Part shown: one piece after another, positions 1-8,782 of the stretch
Position numbering within the stretch: the first letter of the stretch is position 1
Layout: each line of letters begins with the position of its first letter
DNA from: JADLGL01 sp963823045
Lineage (GTDB): Bacteria; Pseudomonadota; Alphaproteobacteria; Rhizobiales; Kaistiaceae
Direction of reading: 5' to 3'
Assembly (NCBI GenBank): GCA_963823045.1
Contig: CAWGKA010000005.1
Span: forward strand, 183,917 to 247,916
Length of the DNA stretch: 64,000 nucleotides
Program-made: the position numbers and the translations under genes
The notes under the pieces: generated by a model
Seen by the model: only the letters and a program-made list of their open reading frames with translations
The model's database searches: none
Told to the model about the DNA's origin: nothing

Positions 1-366
1 GCCGCCCTCACCCATGAAGAGCGAACGATGCAACTCGGTGAAGAAGCTGAACGTGCCCGAGGGTTCGTACGGCCCAAGGCTCGCGCCGGTGGCCGGGTCA
101 ATATAATCGGCCGCAGCATTGCCGGTTGCGTCGTAGTAATAGACGATGACCGATCCGGAGGCCGTGCGCACAACCTTGTCGATGTCGGAATAATTGTCGG
201 CGACCGCGGCCGCGACATCCGCGACGCTGAGGCCGGCAACATCATTGCCGGAGGCGGCAAGTATTTCGGTCGCCGGGTTGACGGACAGGACCGCCCCGGT
301 GATCGCCATGAAGCAGACGATCACCGACGCCGCCAAGGCGAACGCGGCATGGATGCGGCGGATCAT
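1..366 (-). CDS. PepSY-associated membrane protein, N-terminal part (runs off window)
   Basis: Reading leftwards from the ATG at 366, the visible 122 residues begin with a basic leader and a membrane segment (about residues 8-28, ending ITGAVLSV). A soluble periplasmic PepSY-like stretch follows, then the motif ELHRSLFMGEGG just before the window edge. That pattern is typical of PepSY_TM proteins, in which further helices and often a flavodoxin/ferredoxin-reductase part follow; those lie outside the window. The gene sits 20 bp downstream of the DUF2271 gene on the same strand, a recurrent pairing in proteobacterial loci linked to membrane redox or iron functions. The 3' end is missing, so the full domain content is unknown. 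Confidence 0.75.
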   Translation of the reverse strand, partial: MIRRIHAAFALAASVIVCFMAITGAVLSVNPATEILAASGNDVAGLSVADVAAAVADNYSDIDKVVRTASGSVIVYYYDATGNAAADYIDPATGASLGPYEPSGTFSFFTELHRSLFMGEGG

Positions 367-386
367 GGGAGGCGCCTTTCGCCGTG

Positions 387-869
387 CTACATCTGGACGG
401 TCAGGGACGACACATAGCCGGCGCCGCTGAAGGCCTGACCTGAATTGGTCTGCTGAAGCGGGATGACGATGTCAGCGGAATAATAGGAGCCGTGCTCCGA
501 GGCACTGTCGACATGGATCTCATAGCCGGCATCGATCAGTGCGTCGGCGATATCGAGCGATACCGAGAAGGTGCGGCCGCTGCCGACGCTGGCGCCGGTG
601 ACACCATCGAGCCTGCCGGCCGCCGCAACGCCGCGATACCAGGTACGCAGTTCGCGGTAATATCGGGCGTTCCGACCGGCGACATAGAGGGTTGACTGAT
701 AGTTGCCCGCGGCGTCGGTGACATAGATGGCGACATAGGCGGCGTTACCGCGCCAAGTCGCCATCTCGCCGGAGATGGTCACGGATTTCGCCATCGCGAG
801 GCGGGGGACGGTCAATGCGGTCGTCACGGCGAGGGCGGCGACGAGAGGCTTGAGGTAGGATCTTTTCAT
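387..869 (-). CDS. DUF2271 periplasmic protein
   Basis: About 160 residues starting at MKRSYLKPL. An N-terminal signal peptide probably ends after LAMA, followed by a beta-rich domain with DUF2271 features: YVAIYVTDAAGNYQSTLYV, then RYYRELRTWYR, and a C-terminal S-G-Y-V-S-S-L-T strand. A longer reading to 926 exists, but the ATG at 869 puts the signal peptide at the true N-terminus. DUF2271 proteins are exported and of unknown biochemical role. They are usually encoded beside PepSY membrane oxidoreductases, as here, and next to an OmpR-type two-component system, as here in divergent orientation. The 143-bp gap to the response regulator should hold both promoters; I could not define them. Confidence 0.8.
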   Translation of the reverse strand: MKRSYLKPLVAALAVTTALTVPRLAMAKSVTISGEMATWRGNAAYVAIYVTDAAGNYQSTLYVAGRNARYYRELRTWYRGVAAAGRLDGVTGASVGSGRTFSVSLDIADALIDAGYEIHVDSASEHGSYYSADIVIPLQQTNSGQAFSGAGYVSSLTVQM

Positions 870-1012
870 CGGGGGGCAGCCTGGCTTGGGGACGTTGCGC
901 CAGGACTTGCCATGCCAAGCTGACATGGCGCTGAAAGCTTCTCGGAAAGGTCTTCAGCTTAGTGTCAGTTTCATAAGCCATTTCCGCATCGCCGAATGGA
1001 GGCTCTGATCAA

Positions 1013-1669
1013 GTGCGCGTGCTGCTTATCGAGGACGACCATGTGCTCGGCGCGGCGATTCGCGACCACATCGCCTCGACCGGCCATGGTGTCGATTGGG
1101 TGCAACGGATCGATGACTCGCGCCTGGCGCTCGCCGCCGCGCCGTACCAGCTCGTCCTCCTTGACCTCAATCTCCCGGACGGGCGCGGCCTCGACCTGCT
1201 GCGCGAGATGAGGAAGGCCAACAACACGACGCCTGTCATCATCGTCACGGCGCAGGACCAGATCGCGGTGCGCATCGAGGGTCTCAATTCCGGCGCAGAC
1301 GACTATCTCATAAAGCCGTTCGACCTCAGCGAAATGAGTGCCCGCCTGGCCGCGGTGGCGCGCCGCTACGCCGCCAACCCGGTGCCGGAAATCAAGGTCG
1401 GCAACGTATCGATCGACCTTACCCGCAAGATCGTCTCCGTCGGCGACGAGCCGGCAAGCCTCACCGCGCGCGAATGGGCGGTTCTCGAGCGTCTCCTCCA
1501 GCGCCGCGGCGCCATCGTCAGCAAGAGCGACATCGAAGATTCGCTCTACGCCTTCGGCGCCGAAGTCGAGAGCAACGCCGTTGAGGTCTATGTCAGTCGC
1601 CTGCGCAAGAAGCTCGGCCGCGATTTCATCAAGACCTCGCGCGGTCTCGGCTACCTGGTAGGCACCTGA
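1013..1669 (+). CDS. OmpR-family response regulator
   Basis: 218 residues, GTG start preceded by GGAGG. The receiver domain has acidic residues D8/D9, phospho-acceptor D51 (LVLLDLNLPDG), T79 and K101 (DDYLIKPFD). The C-terminal winged helix (about 125-215) ends with VEVYVSRLRKKLG and a GLGYLVGT wing. It should bind DNA as a phosphorylation-driven dimer. It is translationally coupled (TGATG) to the kinase downstream and divergent from the DUF2271/PepSY operon, which makes that operon a likely target by analogy with similar loci. The signal sensed is not evident. Confidence 0.95.
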   Translation: MRVLLIEDDHVLGAAIRDHIASTGHGVDWVQRIDDSRLALAAAPYQLVLLDLNLPDGRGLDLLREMRKANNTTPVIIVTAQDQIAVRIEGLNSGADDYLIKPFDLSEMSARLAAVARRYAANPVPEIKVGNVSIDLTRKIVSVGDEPASLTAREWAVLERLLQRRGAIVSKSDIEDSLYAFGAEVESNAVEVYVSRLRKKLGRDFIKTSRGLGYLVGT

Positions 1670-3009
1670 TGGCGCGGAGGTCCATCGCCTGGCGGCTTGC
1701 CATCGGCCTGTCGATCGGCATGGCCGTGGTATGGGTCGGCGCCGTCGCCATCGCCGGCGCGATCCTCGGCAACGAGCTCGACGAATCCTTCGACGAGACG
1801 CTGCGCCAGAGCGCCTTCCGCCTGCTTCCCCTGGCAACTCACGAGCTGGGCGAAAACGACCGAGCAGGTCTGCGCGACGACGTGCAGCCGGTGGGCGTGC
1901 TTCAGCCGGAAGACGAGTACTTCACCTATTATGTGCTCGACCAGAACGGCAACGTCATCATCCGCGCCGAGGACGCGCCCGAGGACCTGGTGATCAACAA
2001 CGTGCCGAGCGGCTTCTCGGAGATCGACGGGCGGCGCGCCTTCGCCACCACCGACCGCCGCTCCGGCTATTCGATCCTCGTCATCGAGCGCACCGACCAC
2101 CGGCAAAGCGCCATCGGCAAGAGTCTCGCCGCGCTGATCTGGCCGCTTGTCGGCCTGCTGCCGCTGATCGGCTTCGGCATTTGGTACGCCATCCGTCTCG
2201 GCATGCGGCCGGTTGGTCAGCTCAGCCGCGACATCGCCGCACGCGACCGGCGCAACCTCGCCCCGCTCAGCGCCGAAGGTCAACCGGTGGAACTGGCACC
2301 GATCGCCGACGCCGTGGGCAGCCTGATCGAGCGGCTGCGCGCCGCGCTCGACGCGGAGCGCGCCTTCGCATCGAGCAGCGCCCACGAGCTGCGCACGCCG
2401 ATCGCGGGGGCGCTGGCGCAAACGCAGCAGCTCGCCATCGAGCTGGATGGCAATCCCGGCATCGAGCGCGTCCGCGAGATCGAGACCGCGCTGAAACATC
2501 TGTCGCAACTTTCCGAGCGCTTGCTGCAATTGTCGCGACTCGATGCGGGCTTTGCCCGCAGCGAGTCCGACAACGATCTTCTGCCGGCGCTCCGTCTCGT
2601 CGTTCGCGATTATCAGGCCGGTGTCACCGGCTCACGCATCCGGCTGCACATTGCGGACGGCGCATCCCTTGGTGCGCCCGTCAATCTCGACGCATTTGCG
2701 ATCGCTCTGCGCAATCTCGTTCAGAACGCACTTATTCACGGCACTTCGGATTCGCCGGTCGATATCCACGCCGGGCCCGGCGCCGCGGTCCGCGTCGTCA
2801 ACCACGGCCCCATCGTGCCGCCGGACGTGCTTGCACATCTCGACGAGCCCTTCATTCGCGGCGCGACCTCGGCGCAGGGCAGCGGCCTCGGACTTTCCAT
2901 CGTGCGGGCGATCGTCGATCAGACCGGCGGCACGCTCAACTTCCGCTCGCCTGCGACCGGCATCGCGGATGGCTTCGAGGCGACCATGTCGTGGGACAGG
3001 CCCGGCTGA
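1669..3009 (+). CDS. sensor histidine kinase
   Basis: 446 residues. Membrane helix 1 is at about 12-35, the periplasmic sensor at about 36-150, helix 2 at about 155-176 and HAMP at about 177-230. The HisKA motif SSSAHELRTPIAG carries phospho-acceptor H239. The HATPase domain includes the N-box (ALRNLVQNALIHG) and the G-box GSGLGLSIVRAIV. The start overlaps the regulator stop codon (TGATG), so the pair is co-translated. The sensor domain has no motif I can tie to a ligand. All expected catalytic elements are present, so it should be active. Confidence 0.93.
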   Translation: MARRSIAWRLAIGLSIGMAVVWVGAVAIAGAILGNELDESFDETLRQSAFRLLPLATHELGENDRAGLRDDVQPVGVLQPEDEYFTYYVLDQNGNVIIRAEDAPEDLVINNVPSGFSEIDGRRAFATTDRRSGYSILVIERTDHRQSAIGKSLAALIWPLVGLLPLIGFGIWYAIRLGMRPVGQLSRDIAARDRRNLAPLSAEGQPVELAPIADAVGSLIERLRAALDAERAFASSSAHELRTPIAGALAQTQQLAIELDGNPGIERVREIETALKHLSQLSERLLQLSRLDAGFARSESDNDLLPALRLVVRDYQAGVTGSRIRLHIADGASLGAPVNLDAFAIALRNLVQNALIHGTSDSPVDIHAGPGAAVRVVNHGPIVPPDVLAHLDEPFIRGATSAQGSGLGLSIVRAIVDQTGGTLNFRSPATGIADGFEATMSWDRPG

Positions 3010-3017
3010 TCTAGCGC

Positions 3018-3150
3018 GCGTCGGGACGGCGCGCGTTGATATGATGACGACGCCAAGGGGCGTGACCGCGATCGCAACGAGGCGAAGGCCGGTCACGACC
3101 TCCCCGAGCAGGAGCGCAGCCAGGATCACCGCGACGGTCGGACGCAGGCG
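3018..3150 (-). pseudogene. EamA/DMT transporter C-terminal remnant
   Basis: About 40 minus-strand residues resemble the last two helices of an EamA drug/metabolite transporter: RPTVAVILAALLLGE, then LRLVAIAVTPLGVVIISTR. The rest of a normal roughly 290-residue protein is absent. The frame continues without a stop into the antisense of the upstream kinase gene, so the native terminus is gone too. It abuts the ABC ATPase remnant with no spacer and is the leftmost piece of the 3.0-4.6 kb graveyard. Family assignment from such a short hydrophobic fragment is moderate. Confidence 0.5.
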
Positions 3151-3885
3151 ACCGTGCTGTCGGCGTAGACCGCGTCGATGTCGGCGGTGGTCAGCTTCGA
3201 CTTGTCCTCGCCGTTGACGTCGAGAATGACATGGCCATCCTTCAGTGCGATGAGGCGGTCGCCATAAGCAAGCGCGCTGCGGATGTCGTGCGTCACCATG
3301 ATCGCCGACAGTCCGAGCGTGCGGATGGTGCGATCGGAGAGACCGAGCACGGTCGGCCTGCGTACGCGGATCGAGATTGGCGACATGCTCGTCGAGGAGC
3401 AGCAGCTTGGGCGTCGCCAGCGTCGCCATGAGCACCGTGATGGACTGGCGCTGGCCGCTCGAAAGCAGATGCACCGGCGTGTTGAGGCGGCTCTCGAGAC
3501 CGAGATGTAGCTCGGCCAGCCGCTCCCGCAGCATCTCGCGATCGCCTGAATGGAGCGGTCGCCGGAGGCCACGGCGACGGCCTTTGGTCAGCGCGATGGC
3601 GAGGTTCTCCTCGACGATGAGTTGATCGCAGGTGCCGACTCGCGGATCGGGGAACACGCGGGCGAGCCAACTGGCACGATGAAAATCCGGCATGAAGGTG
3701 ACGTCCTCGCCGTCAACCTCAATGCCGCCGGTGGTGAGCGGCACGGTCCCGGCAAGAACCCCGAGCAGTGTGCTCTTGCCGGCCCCGTTGGTGCCGACCA
3801 GCGTGATGAATTCACCAGTCGGGATGGCGAGGTCGAGGCGATCGAGCGCGGTGAGGCCCGCGGCTTCGACCGCGTCGGCCAGCGC
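3150..3885 (-). pseudogene. ABC transporter ATPase remnant (truncated, frameshifted)
   Basis: Read leftwards, the fragment enters at LDLAIPTGEFITLVGTN. It has Walker A GTNGAGKST, an altered signature region (LLSSGQRQSI) and Walker B LLLLDEH. It then shifts frame near 3360 and resumes with LSAIMVTHDIRSAL and GDRLIALKDGHVI. The first roughly 20 residues of a normal ATPase are missing, because the coding sequence runs straight out of a substrate-binding-protein fragment. The type resembles the ATPase of small TrpXYZ-like uptake operons (binding protein, permease, ATPase); the permease gene is absent. With the N-terminal loss and the frameshift, a functional protein is unlikely. Confidence 0.72.
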
Positions 3886-4188
3886 GTCGTGGAAGACCTT
3901 GCCGTTCTGGTTCGACGGATCCCAGTTCGTGCCGATGTTCTGCGCGTCCGGCAGCACCTCAAGGACGCTCGCCAAAGTCTGAACCGGCGGCGTCCAGTCG
4001 GTCGTGCCTGTCGCCTGCTGGCCCGGTTCTCTTCCAGGCTATTGGCGATGCCGGCGCCGACGGGATCGCCCATGGCGATGAAGATGATCGGCACATCGGA
4101 ACCTGCTTGGACCGCGGCATCGACCGTCCCCAGCACGGTTGGCGTGCCGATGACGGCGATCAGATCAAAGTCGTCACGGACGATCTGA
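3886..4188 (-). pseudogene. ABC substrate-binding protein remnant (TrpX/BMP-like), two frames
   Basis: Two adjoining pieces in different frames, reading leftwards. One is DDFDLIAVIGTPTVLG to VPIIFIAMGDPVGAGI. The other, after a frameshift near 4020, is TGTTDWTPPVQTLASVLEVL to VFHDALADAVEAAGL. These match consecutive middle parts of the TrpX-type binding proteins paired with the neighbouring ATPase type. The N-terminal signal peptide half and the C-terminal third are missing. The left edge is fused directly to the ATPase remnant, so an internal deletion removed the end of this gene, the permease and the start of the ATPase. Confidence 0.65.
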
Positions 4189-4573
4189 CGGCGATGGTGG
4201 CGCCGGTGCTCATGACGAAGGGAACATTCATGCGGCCGGCAGCGCGGGCGAGATCCATCTCGCCTTTCGGCCAGGCGGAGCCGGCAAGACCGGTCGGGCC
4301 GATGATGATCGGCATGGCGAAGGTTCGGCCGAAGAGCTCGACCTCCTGGCTTCGCGTCTCGATGTTCATCGGACCCGATGCGAGCAGGCGCTTGGCGTCG
4401 AGAGCCTTGCGATTGCCGGCGACGGTATTTTCCGCACCGGCGCCGCCATCGATGAAGTCGAACACCATTTTCGGCAGAACCCGCTTCGCGAGGAGGCGAT
4501 AATCGGCGACCGAGTGAGCGCGTCCTTGAGAGATCGAACTCCATTCCCGCATCCGCTCCAAGAGCGGACGCAC
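4189..4573 (-). pseudogene. FMN-dependent alpha-hydroxy-acid dehydrogenase (LldD-like), N-terminal remnant
   Basis: About 120 residues match the N-terminus of the L-lactate dehydrogenase/glycolate oxidase family: VADYRLLAKRVLPKMVFDFI, DGGAGAEN, then MPIIIGPTGLAGSAWPKGE and PFVMSTGA. Full proteins are about 370-390 residues; the FMN-binding C-terminal two thirds, including the catalytic His-Arg pair, are gone. The match stops at about 4190, where binding-protein sequence begins. It is the rightmost piece of the graveyard and lies on the same strand as the others. A short truncated product could be translated but would lack the active site. Confidence 0.75.
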
Positions 4574-4722
4574 TGGGCAGACGGCAACGATCAGTCGCCG
4601 ACGATAGGGTTGTGGTATGGTGTGACGCGTGGGCGGTCTTGTACGTTCTTAACCGCCAGGCGCTCGCCCTCGGCAAATGCACAGAGCAGTGCTGCGGCGT
4701 GTTGTCATCGTTGAGGGATGCG

Positions 4723-5067
4723 ATGAAAGGCTGGAGCACAGCGATCGCCGCGATCTCCGCGCTGGCGCTGCCGGCAACAGCGTGGGCCGCCGACACACGG
4801 ACGTTCCACAACGTCACGCGCGCGATCTATGAATGCACGAAGGATATCGGCGAAGCGCGGCACAACACGATCTACGAGCCGCGCGACGGTGACGACGGCA
4901 CGGCGACGACATCGTCGTTCTTCTGGAAGCTCGTGGTGTACTACCGCTTCGATCCCGCGACGGGCGATCTCTATCACGAGATTCGGGAGCGCAGCTGGAT
5001 CATCCCCGTCGATCGCGTTTGGGCGGGGATCGGCGACCAGATTGCGGAGTGCGCCGCTCGCGTCTGA
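4723..5067 (+). CDS. small secreted protein of unknown function
   Basis: 114 residues beginning at MKGWSTAIAA. A clear Sec signal peptide has its likely cleavage after AWA-A (about residue 22). The mature part is polar and contains two cysteines (YECTKD and IAECAA) that could form one disulfide. I do not recognise the family. The start is supported by GAGGGA a few bases upstream; a longer reading from 4612 would bury the signal peptide. It stands alone between the graveyard and the nickel permease gene. Confidence 0.6.
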   Translation: MKGWSTAIAAISALALPATAWAADTRTFHNVTRAIYECTKDIGEARHNTIYEPRDGDDGTATTSSFFWKLVVYYRFDPATGDLYHEIRERSWIIPVDRVWAGIGDQIAECAARV

Positions 5068-5445
5068 GCGGGTGGCTATGCCTTGACCAGTTCGCCCTGC
5101 GGCGCGCAGGTGCAGCCACACAACCGGCATCGGTATTTCCGGTTGCACCAACGTTCGATGGCGAGCGTCCACCCGGCCTCACAGGTGAGTCAATTTCAAT
5201 TGAAAGGCAGAATGCCCACAAAGGCGACATCGCCGAAATTGCATAAGATGTCGGAAAATGAAGCCGGCGCGCCTTTGGCTCGATCTCGCCGGCTTGCTCG
5301 GAACGACGAGGGTTTTCTCGCGACGGAAGGTCGGGGCGATCGGACCTGCCGCTGGCGATTTGTCGCGGGCCGCGAGGCGCAATGCGGGCCAAGGCTGATT
5401 AGGAACTGGACGGCGACGACCGCAATTGCCGGCGCGCCGCGCATG
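5068..5445. other. 378-bp stretch without a convincing gene
   Basis: No reading frame here has good codon structure plus a plausible start. On the minus strand, about 5087-5190 reads as a cysteine-rich tail ending CGCTCAPQGELVKA and stop, without an upstream start codon; it may be the end of a lost gene. Base composition dips locally around 5180-5250 (TCAATTTCAATTGAAAGG). I see no hairpin terminator or recognisable regulatory site. Confidence 0.4.
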
Positions 5446-7176
5446 TCATCCGGAAAGCGCGCCGCCGAGCAGGAGCAGGCCCAGCAGGATGACTAAGACC
5501 GCGCCGCCGATCTCGACCGTTCGGCCGAGGATGGCGAGCGCTTTCGACCGCCGGCGGGTAATGCGGAACATGGCGTCGCGCGCGAACACGGCGAGGCTCG
5601 CCAGCAGCGAAACAGTGAAGCCGGTGCCAATCGCCATGACGAAGGTTGACGTGACGCCGGCCGCGTAGAGCCCCTGCGACAGCGCGAAGACGAGAACGAT
5701 GATGGCGCCGGAACAAGGCCGGATGCCGACGGCGACAATCGCCGACCAGGCGGAGGCAAAGGTCAGCCGCCGATCGAGTTGCGCGGCGTCCGCGGCATGA
5801 TGGTGATGGTCGTGGCCATCGTCGGTTTCGAGAACACGGACATCGGACATGCCAATGGGCAACGGATCGGCGGTGAACCGCGTCGGTGCATTGTCGCCGC
5901 GCATCGAGCGCGGGAAATATTCGAGCGGCAGGTCGCGCGGCGCCGCAGACGCAGTTGCCTGTGCCGGTCGCAGTTTGGCGCGGGTGCGCTCCGTCCTGCG
6001 CACCGGTGTGGGCCGGAGTCGGGTCCATAGCAGCCAGGCACCGACCGCGACGATCATCGCAAAGCTGCCGATCTCCAGCACATTGGTGGCGTTGCTCATC
6101 GACGCTGCGGTGACGTGGAGCAGCCCGGAAGCGATGCTGACCAGAGCGATCGCCGTCAGCGCCTGCACGAAAGCTGCGGCAAACGCGATGACGATGCCCC
6201 GGCGCAGCGTTTCGCCAGTGGCGAGGAGATAGGACGTGATGACGGCCTTGCCGTGGCCTGGGCCCGCGGCATGGAAGACGCCATAGAGGAAGCTGATGCC
6301 GAGCAGGACCCAGAGGAAGCTGGCGCCGTTGCGGGTTGCGGCGAGATTGTCGGTGAGCTGACGATAGAACGAGGTCTGCCAGGCGGCGATCTTGACGAAG
6401 AGCGGCGCGAGCGGCCCACCCCAATTGCCTGCCCCGGTTTCCGGAGCGCCGATGCCGAGCGGTCCGCTGCCGGCCGTCGTCTCGGCTGGCGGCGCTGCTT
6501 CTGCGGCTGGCGCAGCGGCTGCGTCCGCCGTGTCGCAAGTGATGACGAAGGTGTTGGCGAGTTCGTCGGTGTAGCCGGCAAGGTTGGCCGGCACTGCGCG
6601 TTGGTCGGCGGGGACGGCGGCGAGCGCGGTCGCCGTCTGCGGATCGAGCGCTGGCGGCGGGATGAAAGCTGCTGAGCAGCCGGGCGGCGCGTTGTCGAGC
6701 GTGATCGGCGGGCCGTCATCGAAGGAGATGGCAACGAAATATTCCGGATCGTAGATGCGCAGGACGGCGGAATGCGGCGTGGCCGGCGTTTGCAGCGGCA
6801 GCGTGTAAAACAGCGTCAGATGGCCGTGATAGGAATCGAGCCAATACTCCGTCGGCGCCTGGAAGGCCTGCGCCTCGCCGTCGAAATCGAGCCAGGTGAA
6901 GAAGTCGTAATTGGCGAGCGAATCGACGTTGGTCTGCGCCAGCGGAACGAGTTCGCTGCGCGTCAGCTGGCCGTCATTATTGGTGTCGAGGCCTTGGACG
7001 GCGTAGGCAGCGAAGGCATCGTCGAACTGCCATATATGGCGGATGGCCGTGATGGCGCCGTTGTCGTCGAAGACGATTTCCGTCTGAGCATCGACGAGCA
7101 CATGGGGATGCGCTTCAACGCGAGTGGAGATCGCCGCGAGCATGAATGCGGCGGCAATGATTGCGGCTCTTCTCAT
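5446..7176 (-). CDS. DUF1007-NicO fusion: nickel/cobalt permease with periplasmic metal-sensing domain
   Basis: 576 residues. A signal peptide is followed by a DUF1007 domain (about 23-215, starting HPHVLVDAQTEIVF), which contains an EF-hand-like loop DTNNDGQLTRSE (about 64-75). An Ala/Pro linker leads to a NicO/RcnA-type permease (about 265-575) with the family motif HAAGPGHGKAVITSYL, a His-rich cytoplasmic loop (GHDHHHHAAD) and RPCSGAIIVLVFAL. NicO proteins move Ni2+ or Co2+ across the inner membrane; RcnA exports, while other members import. DUF1007 and NicO genes are often adjacent, and here they are one polypeptide. Urease and a ureohydrolase about 10 kb away make nickel the likelier metal. 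Direction of transport cannot be read from sequence. Confidence 0.85.
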   Translation of the reverse strand: MRRAAIIAAAFMLAAISTRVEAHPHVLVDAQTEIVFDDNGAITAIRHIWQFDDAFAAYAVQGLDTNNDGQLTRSELVPLAQTNVDSLANYDFFTWLDFDGEAQAFQAPTEYWLDSYHGHLTLFYTLPLQTPATPHSAVLRIYDPEYFVAISFDDGPPITLDNAPPGCSAAFIPPPALDPQTATALAAVPADQRAVPANLAGYTDELANTFVITCDTADAAAAPAAEAAPPAETTAGSGPLGIGAPETGAGNWGGPLAPLFVKIAAWQTSFYRQLTDNLAATRNGASFLWVLLGISFLYGVFHAAGPGHGKAVITSYLLATGETLRRGIVIAFAAAFVQALTAIALVSIASGLLHVTAASMSNATNVLEIGSFAMIVAVGAWLLWTRLRPTPVRRTERTRAKLRPAQATASAAPRDLPLEYFPRSMRGDNAPTRFTADPLPIGMSDVRVLETDDGHDHHHHAADAAQLDRRLTFASAWSAIVAVGIRPCSGAIIVLVFALSQGLYAAGVTSTFVMAIGTGFTVSLLASLAVFARDAMFRITRRRSKALAILGRTVEIGGAVLVILLGLLLLGGALSG

Positions 7177-7345
7177 GCTCCGTCACGAATCGAATGCGTC
7201 TTCGGGCCGTCCCACCAGATTGATTGCGGCATCATAGCGCCCGAAGTCGAGCGATGTCGCGCGCTAGTGACGCATTTCGGATGCGGCAAAGGCTGCGGAA
7301 GCGCCCGAAGCACCAGCCATTGCGTCCGGGCCGGATCGGCGCGAG

Positions 7346-8239
7346 ATGGGAGGTATGAATGCCGATCGGATCTCGCGGCCACAGCTCATCCTGCATGGCG
7401 GCGTCGTCGACAATGTCGAGGCGGACTATGCCGGGCCGAAGGCGGTTCTCGAGGCCATCTGCCGCGCCGGGTATCAGCGCCTTTTGACCGGAGACGCCGC
7501 CCTCGACGTCGTTGAGGACGTCGTGGACCAATTGGAGCGCTCCGGGGCTTTCGTCGCGGGCAAGGGGTCCAGCCCCAACCGCGCGGGTGACTATGAACTC
7601 GACGGATCGATCATGGACGGCCGGACGGCCCGCGCCGGAGCCGTCGCCGCCGTCAGAAATGCGTCCGGCGCGGCGCGCTTGGCACGGCTCGTCATGGAGG
7701 AGACGGATCATGTCCTCCTCGCCGGCGACGGCGTAAGAACCGCCTTTGGCGAACGCCGCGGGCTTTTCGTCGATGACCCTGCCGCCTATTTCGCGCCGGT
7801 CACGGCGGCCAAGGCCGGCGCTAGTAAGCGCGATCACGGCACCGTCGGCGCCGCTGCGCTCGATCTATCGGGACGCTTCGCTGCAGCGACCGCAACCGGC
7901 GGCCTTCGCAACAAGCGCCCGGGCCGCGTCGGCGATCCGGCGATCATTGGCGCCGGAACCTGGGCGGACTCCGCCGTCGCGGTGACCTGTACCGGCGAAG
8001 GCGAGTTCTTCATCCGGACGGCTGCGGCGGCCAACGTCGCGTACCGCATGCGCTTCGGCGGTGCGGATACCGATGCGGCGACGGCGGCCGTGATTGCCGA
8101 GATCGATCGCCTCGGCGGTCATGGCGGCATCATCGCTGCCCATCGTGGGGGCGTCTCGATCGCCTTCAACACGGCAGGCATCCAGGTCGCCTGGGTCGAC
8201 GAGCGCGGCGAATGCCACGCCGGGGTCAGGAACGCCTAG
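7346..8239 (+). CDS. isoaspartyl peptidase / L-asparaginase (Ntn-hydrolase)
   Basis: 297 residues of the plant-type asparaginase family, made as a precursor that cleaves itself before a catalytic Thr. The motif DHGTVGAAALDLSG holds that Thr; upstream are the LDVVEDVV region and the small-residue stretch GKGSSPNRAG, and downstream the TATGGLRNKRPGRVGD substrate loop. Products of the family hydrolyse isoaspartyl dipeptides and L-asparagine, releasing ammonia, which fits the nitrogen-scavenging theme of the window. Start at 7346 or at the ATG at 7355; GGAGG lies between them, so the start is uncertain by three codons. No signal peptide is visible, so it should be cytoplasmic. Confidence 0.88.
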   Translation: MGGMNADRISRPQLILHGGVVDNVEADYAGPKAVLEAICRAGYQRLLTGDAALDVVEDVVDQLERSGAFVAGKGSSPNRAGDYELDGSIMDGRTARAGAVAAVRNASGAARLARLVMEETDHVLLAGDGVRTAFGERRGLFVDDPAAYFAPVTAAKAGASKRDHGTVGAAALDLSGRFAAATATGGLRNKRPGRVGDPAIIGAGTWADSAVAVTCTGEGEFFIRTAAAANVAYRMRFGGADTDAATAAVIAEIDRLGGHGGIIAAHRGGVSIAFNTAGIQVAWVDERGECHAGVRNA

Positions 8240-8328
8240 GCCACGCAGACGTCATGCGCCTTGGCGATGGACCAAGGTTTCACCCTGCTGCATACTTCGT
8301 GGCGGGGCATCCAATGCGGAGCGTGACC

Positions 8329-8697
8329 ATGCTCAAGCTGCGTCTTGTCGCCGTCGTCGTCCTCGCCGCCGCTGCCACCGCCCAGTCCCTGGCGGCAACC
8401 GCACAAATACGCGCCGGGATTGGCGCGAATGTCGATGCCCTCCGTCCGAAGGTGTCGCTTGGCTGCGCGATCGAAATCGAGAAGGTTGCGGTCATTACCA
8501 ATACGACGACCGGGACGATCGCGCCGGGCACCGTGATCCACTTCAACGCCGTGCTGACCTATCCCGACGGAACGCACCATTTCCTGCGCGACCTTCAGTC
8601 GCCCCAGCTCGGTCCCGGCCAGTCGTTCAGGCTCGGCCTGGAGCCGATGCTGTCCTGTTCGGCTACATATGATGTGACCCTGGAAATCGCCCCTTAA
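8329..8697 (+). CDS. small secreted protein of unknown function
   Basis: 122 residues from MLKLRLVAVV, with a Sec signal peptide ending near residue 24 (SLAATA). The mature part is beta-rich, with IEKVAVITNTTTGTI, PGTVIHFNAVLTYPDG and a closing CSATYDVTLEI, which suggests an immunoglobulin-like sandwich; two cysteines (LGCAIE, LSCSAT) may pair. GGAG 10 bases upstream supports this ATG over the ones at 8314 and 8212. I do not recognise a named family. It lies 89 bp after the asparaginase gene on the same strand and may be cotranscribed. Confidence 0.6.
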   Translation: MLKLRLVAVVVLAAAATAQSLAATAQIRAGIGANVDALRPKVSLGCAIEIEKVAVITNTTTGTIAPGTVIHFNAVLTYPDGTHHFLRDLQSPQLGPGQSFRLGLEPMLSCSATYDVTLEIAP

Positions 8698-8782
8698 TGG
8701 ATGCGCGCTTGTACGGCCTTTGCACCGGACCCGCGGACGACCTATCTCAAAGGCCAAGCACGACAAGGACCGGAGCACTCAT

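Noticed and set aside
2632..3975. 447-residue minus-strand open frame read as one protein
   Set aside because: It joins ABC ATPase and EamA remnants, shifts out of the real ATPase frame, and continues antisense into the kinase gene. It is treated as separate pseudogene pieces.
5087..5190. Cysteine-rich minus-strand tail ending CGCTCAPQGELVKA
   Set aside because: Looks gene-like but has no start codon in frame; too little to name. Mentioned only in the gap description.
5083..5496. Plus-strand open frame of 137 residues in the gap before the NicO fusion
   Set aside because: No ribosome site, low-complexity Arg/Ser/Gln content, and it runs into the antisense of the NicO fusion gene.
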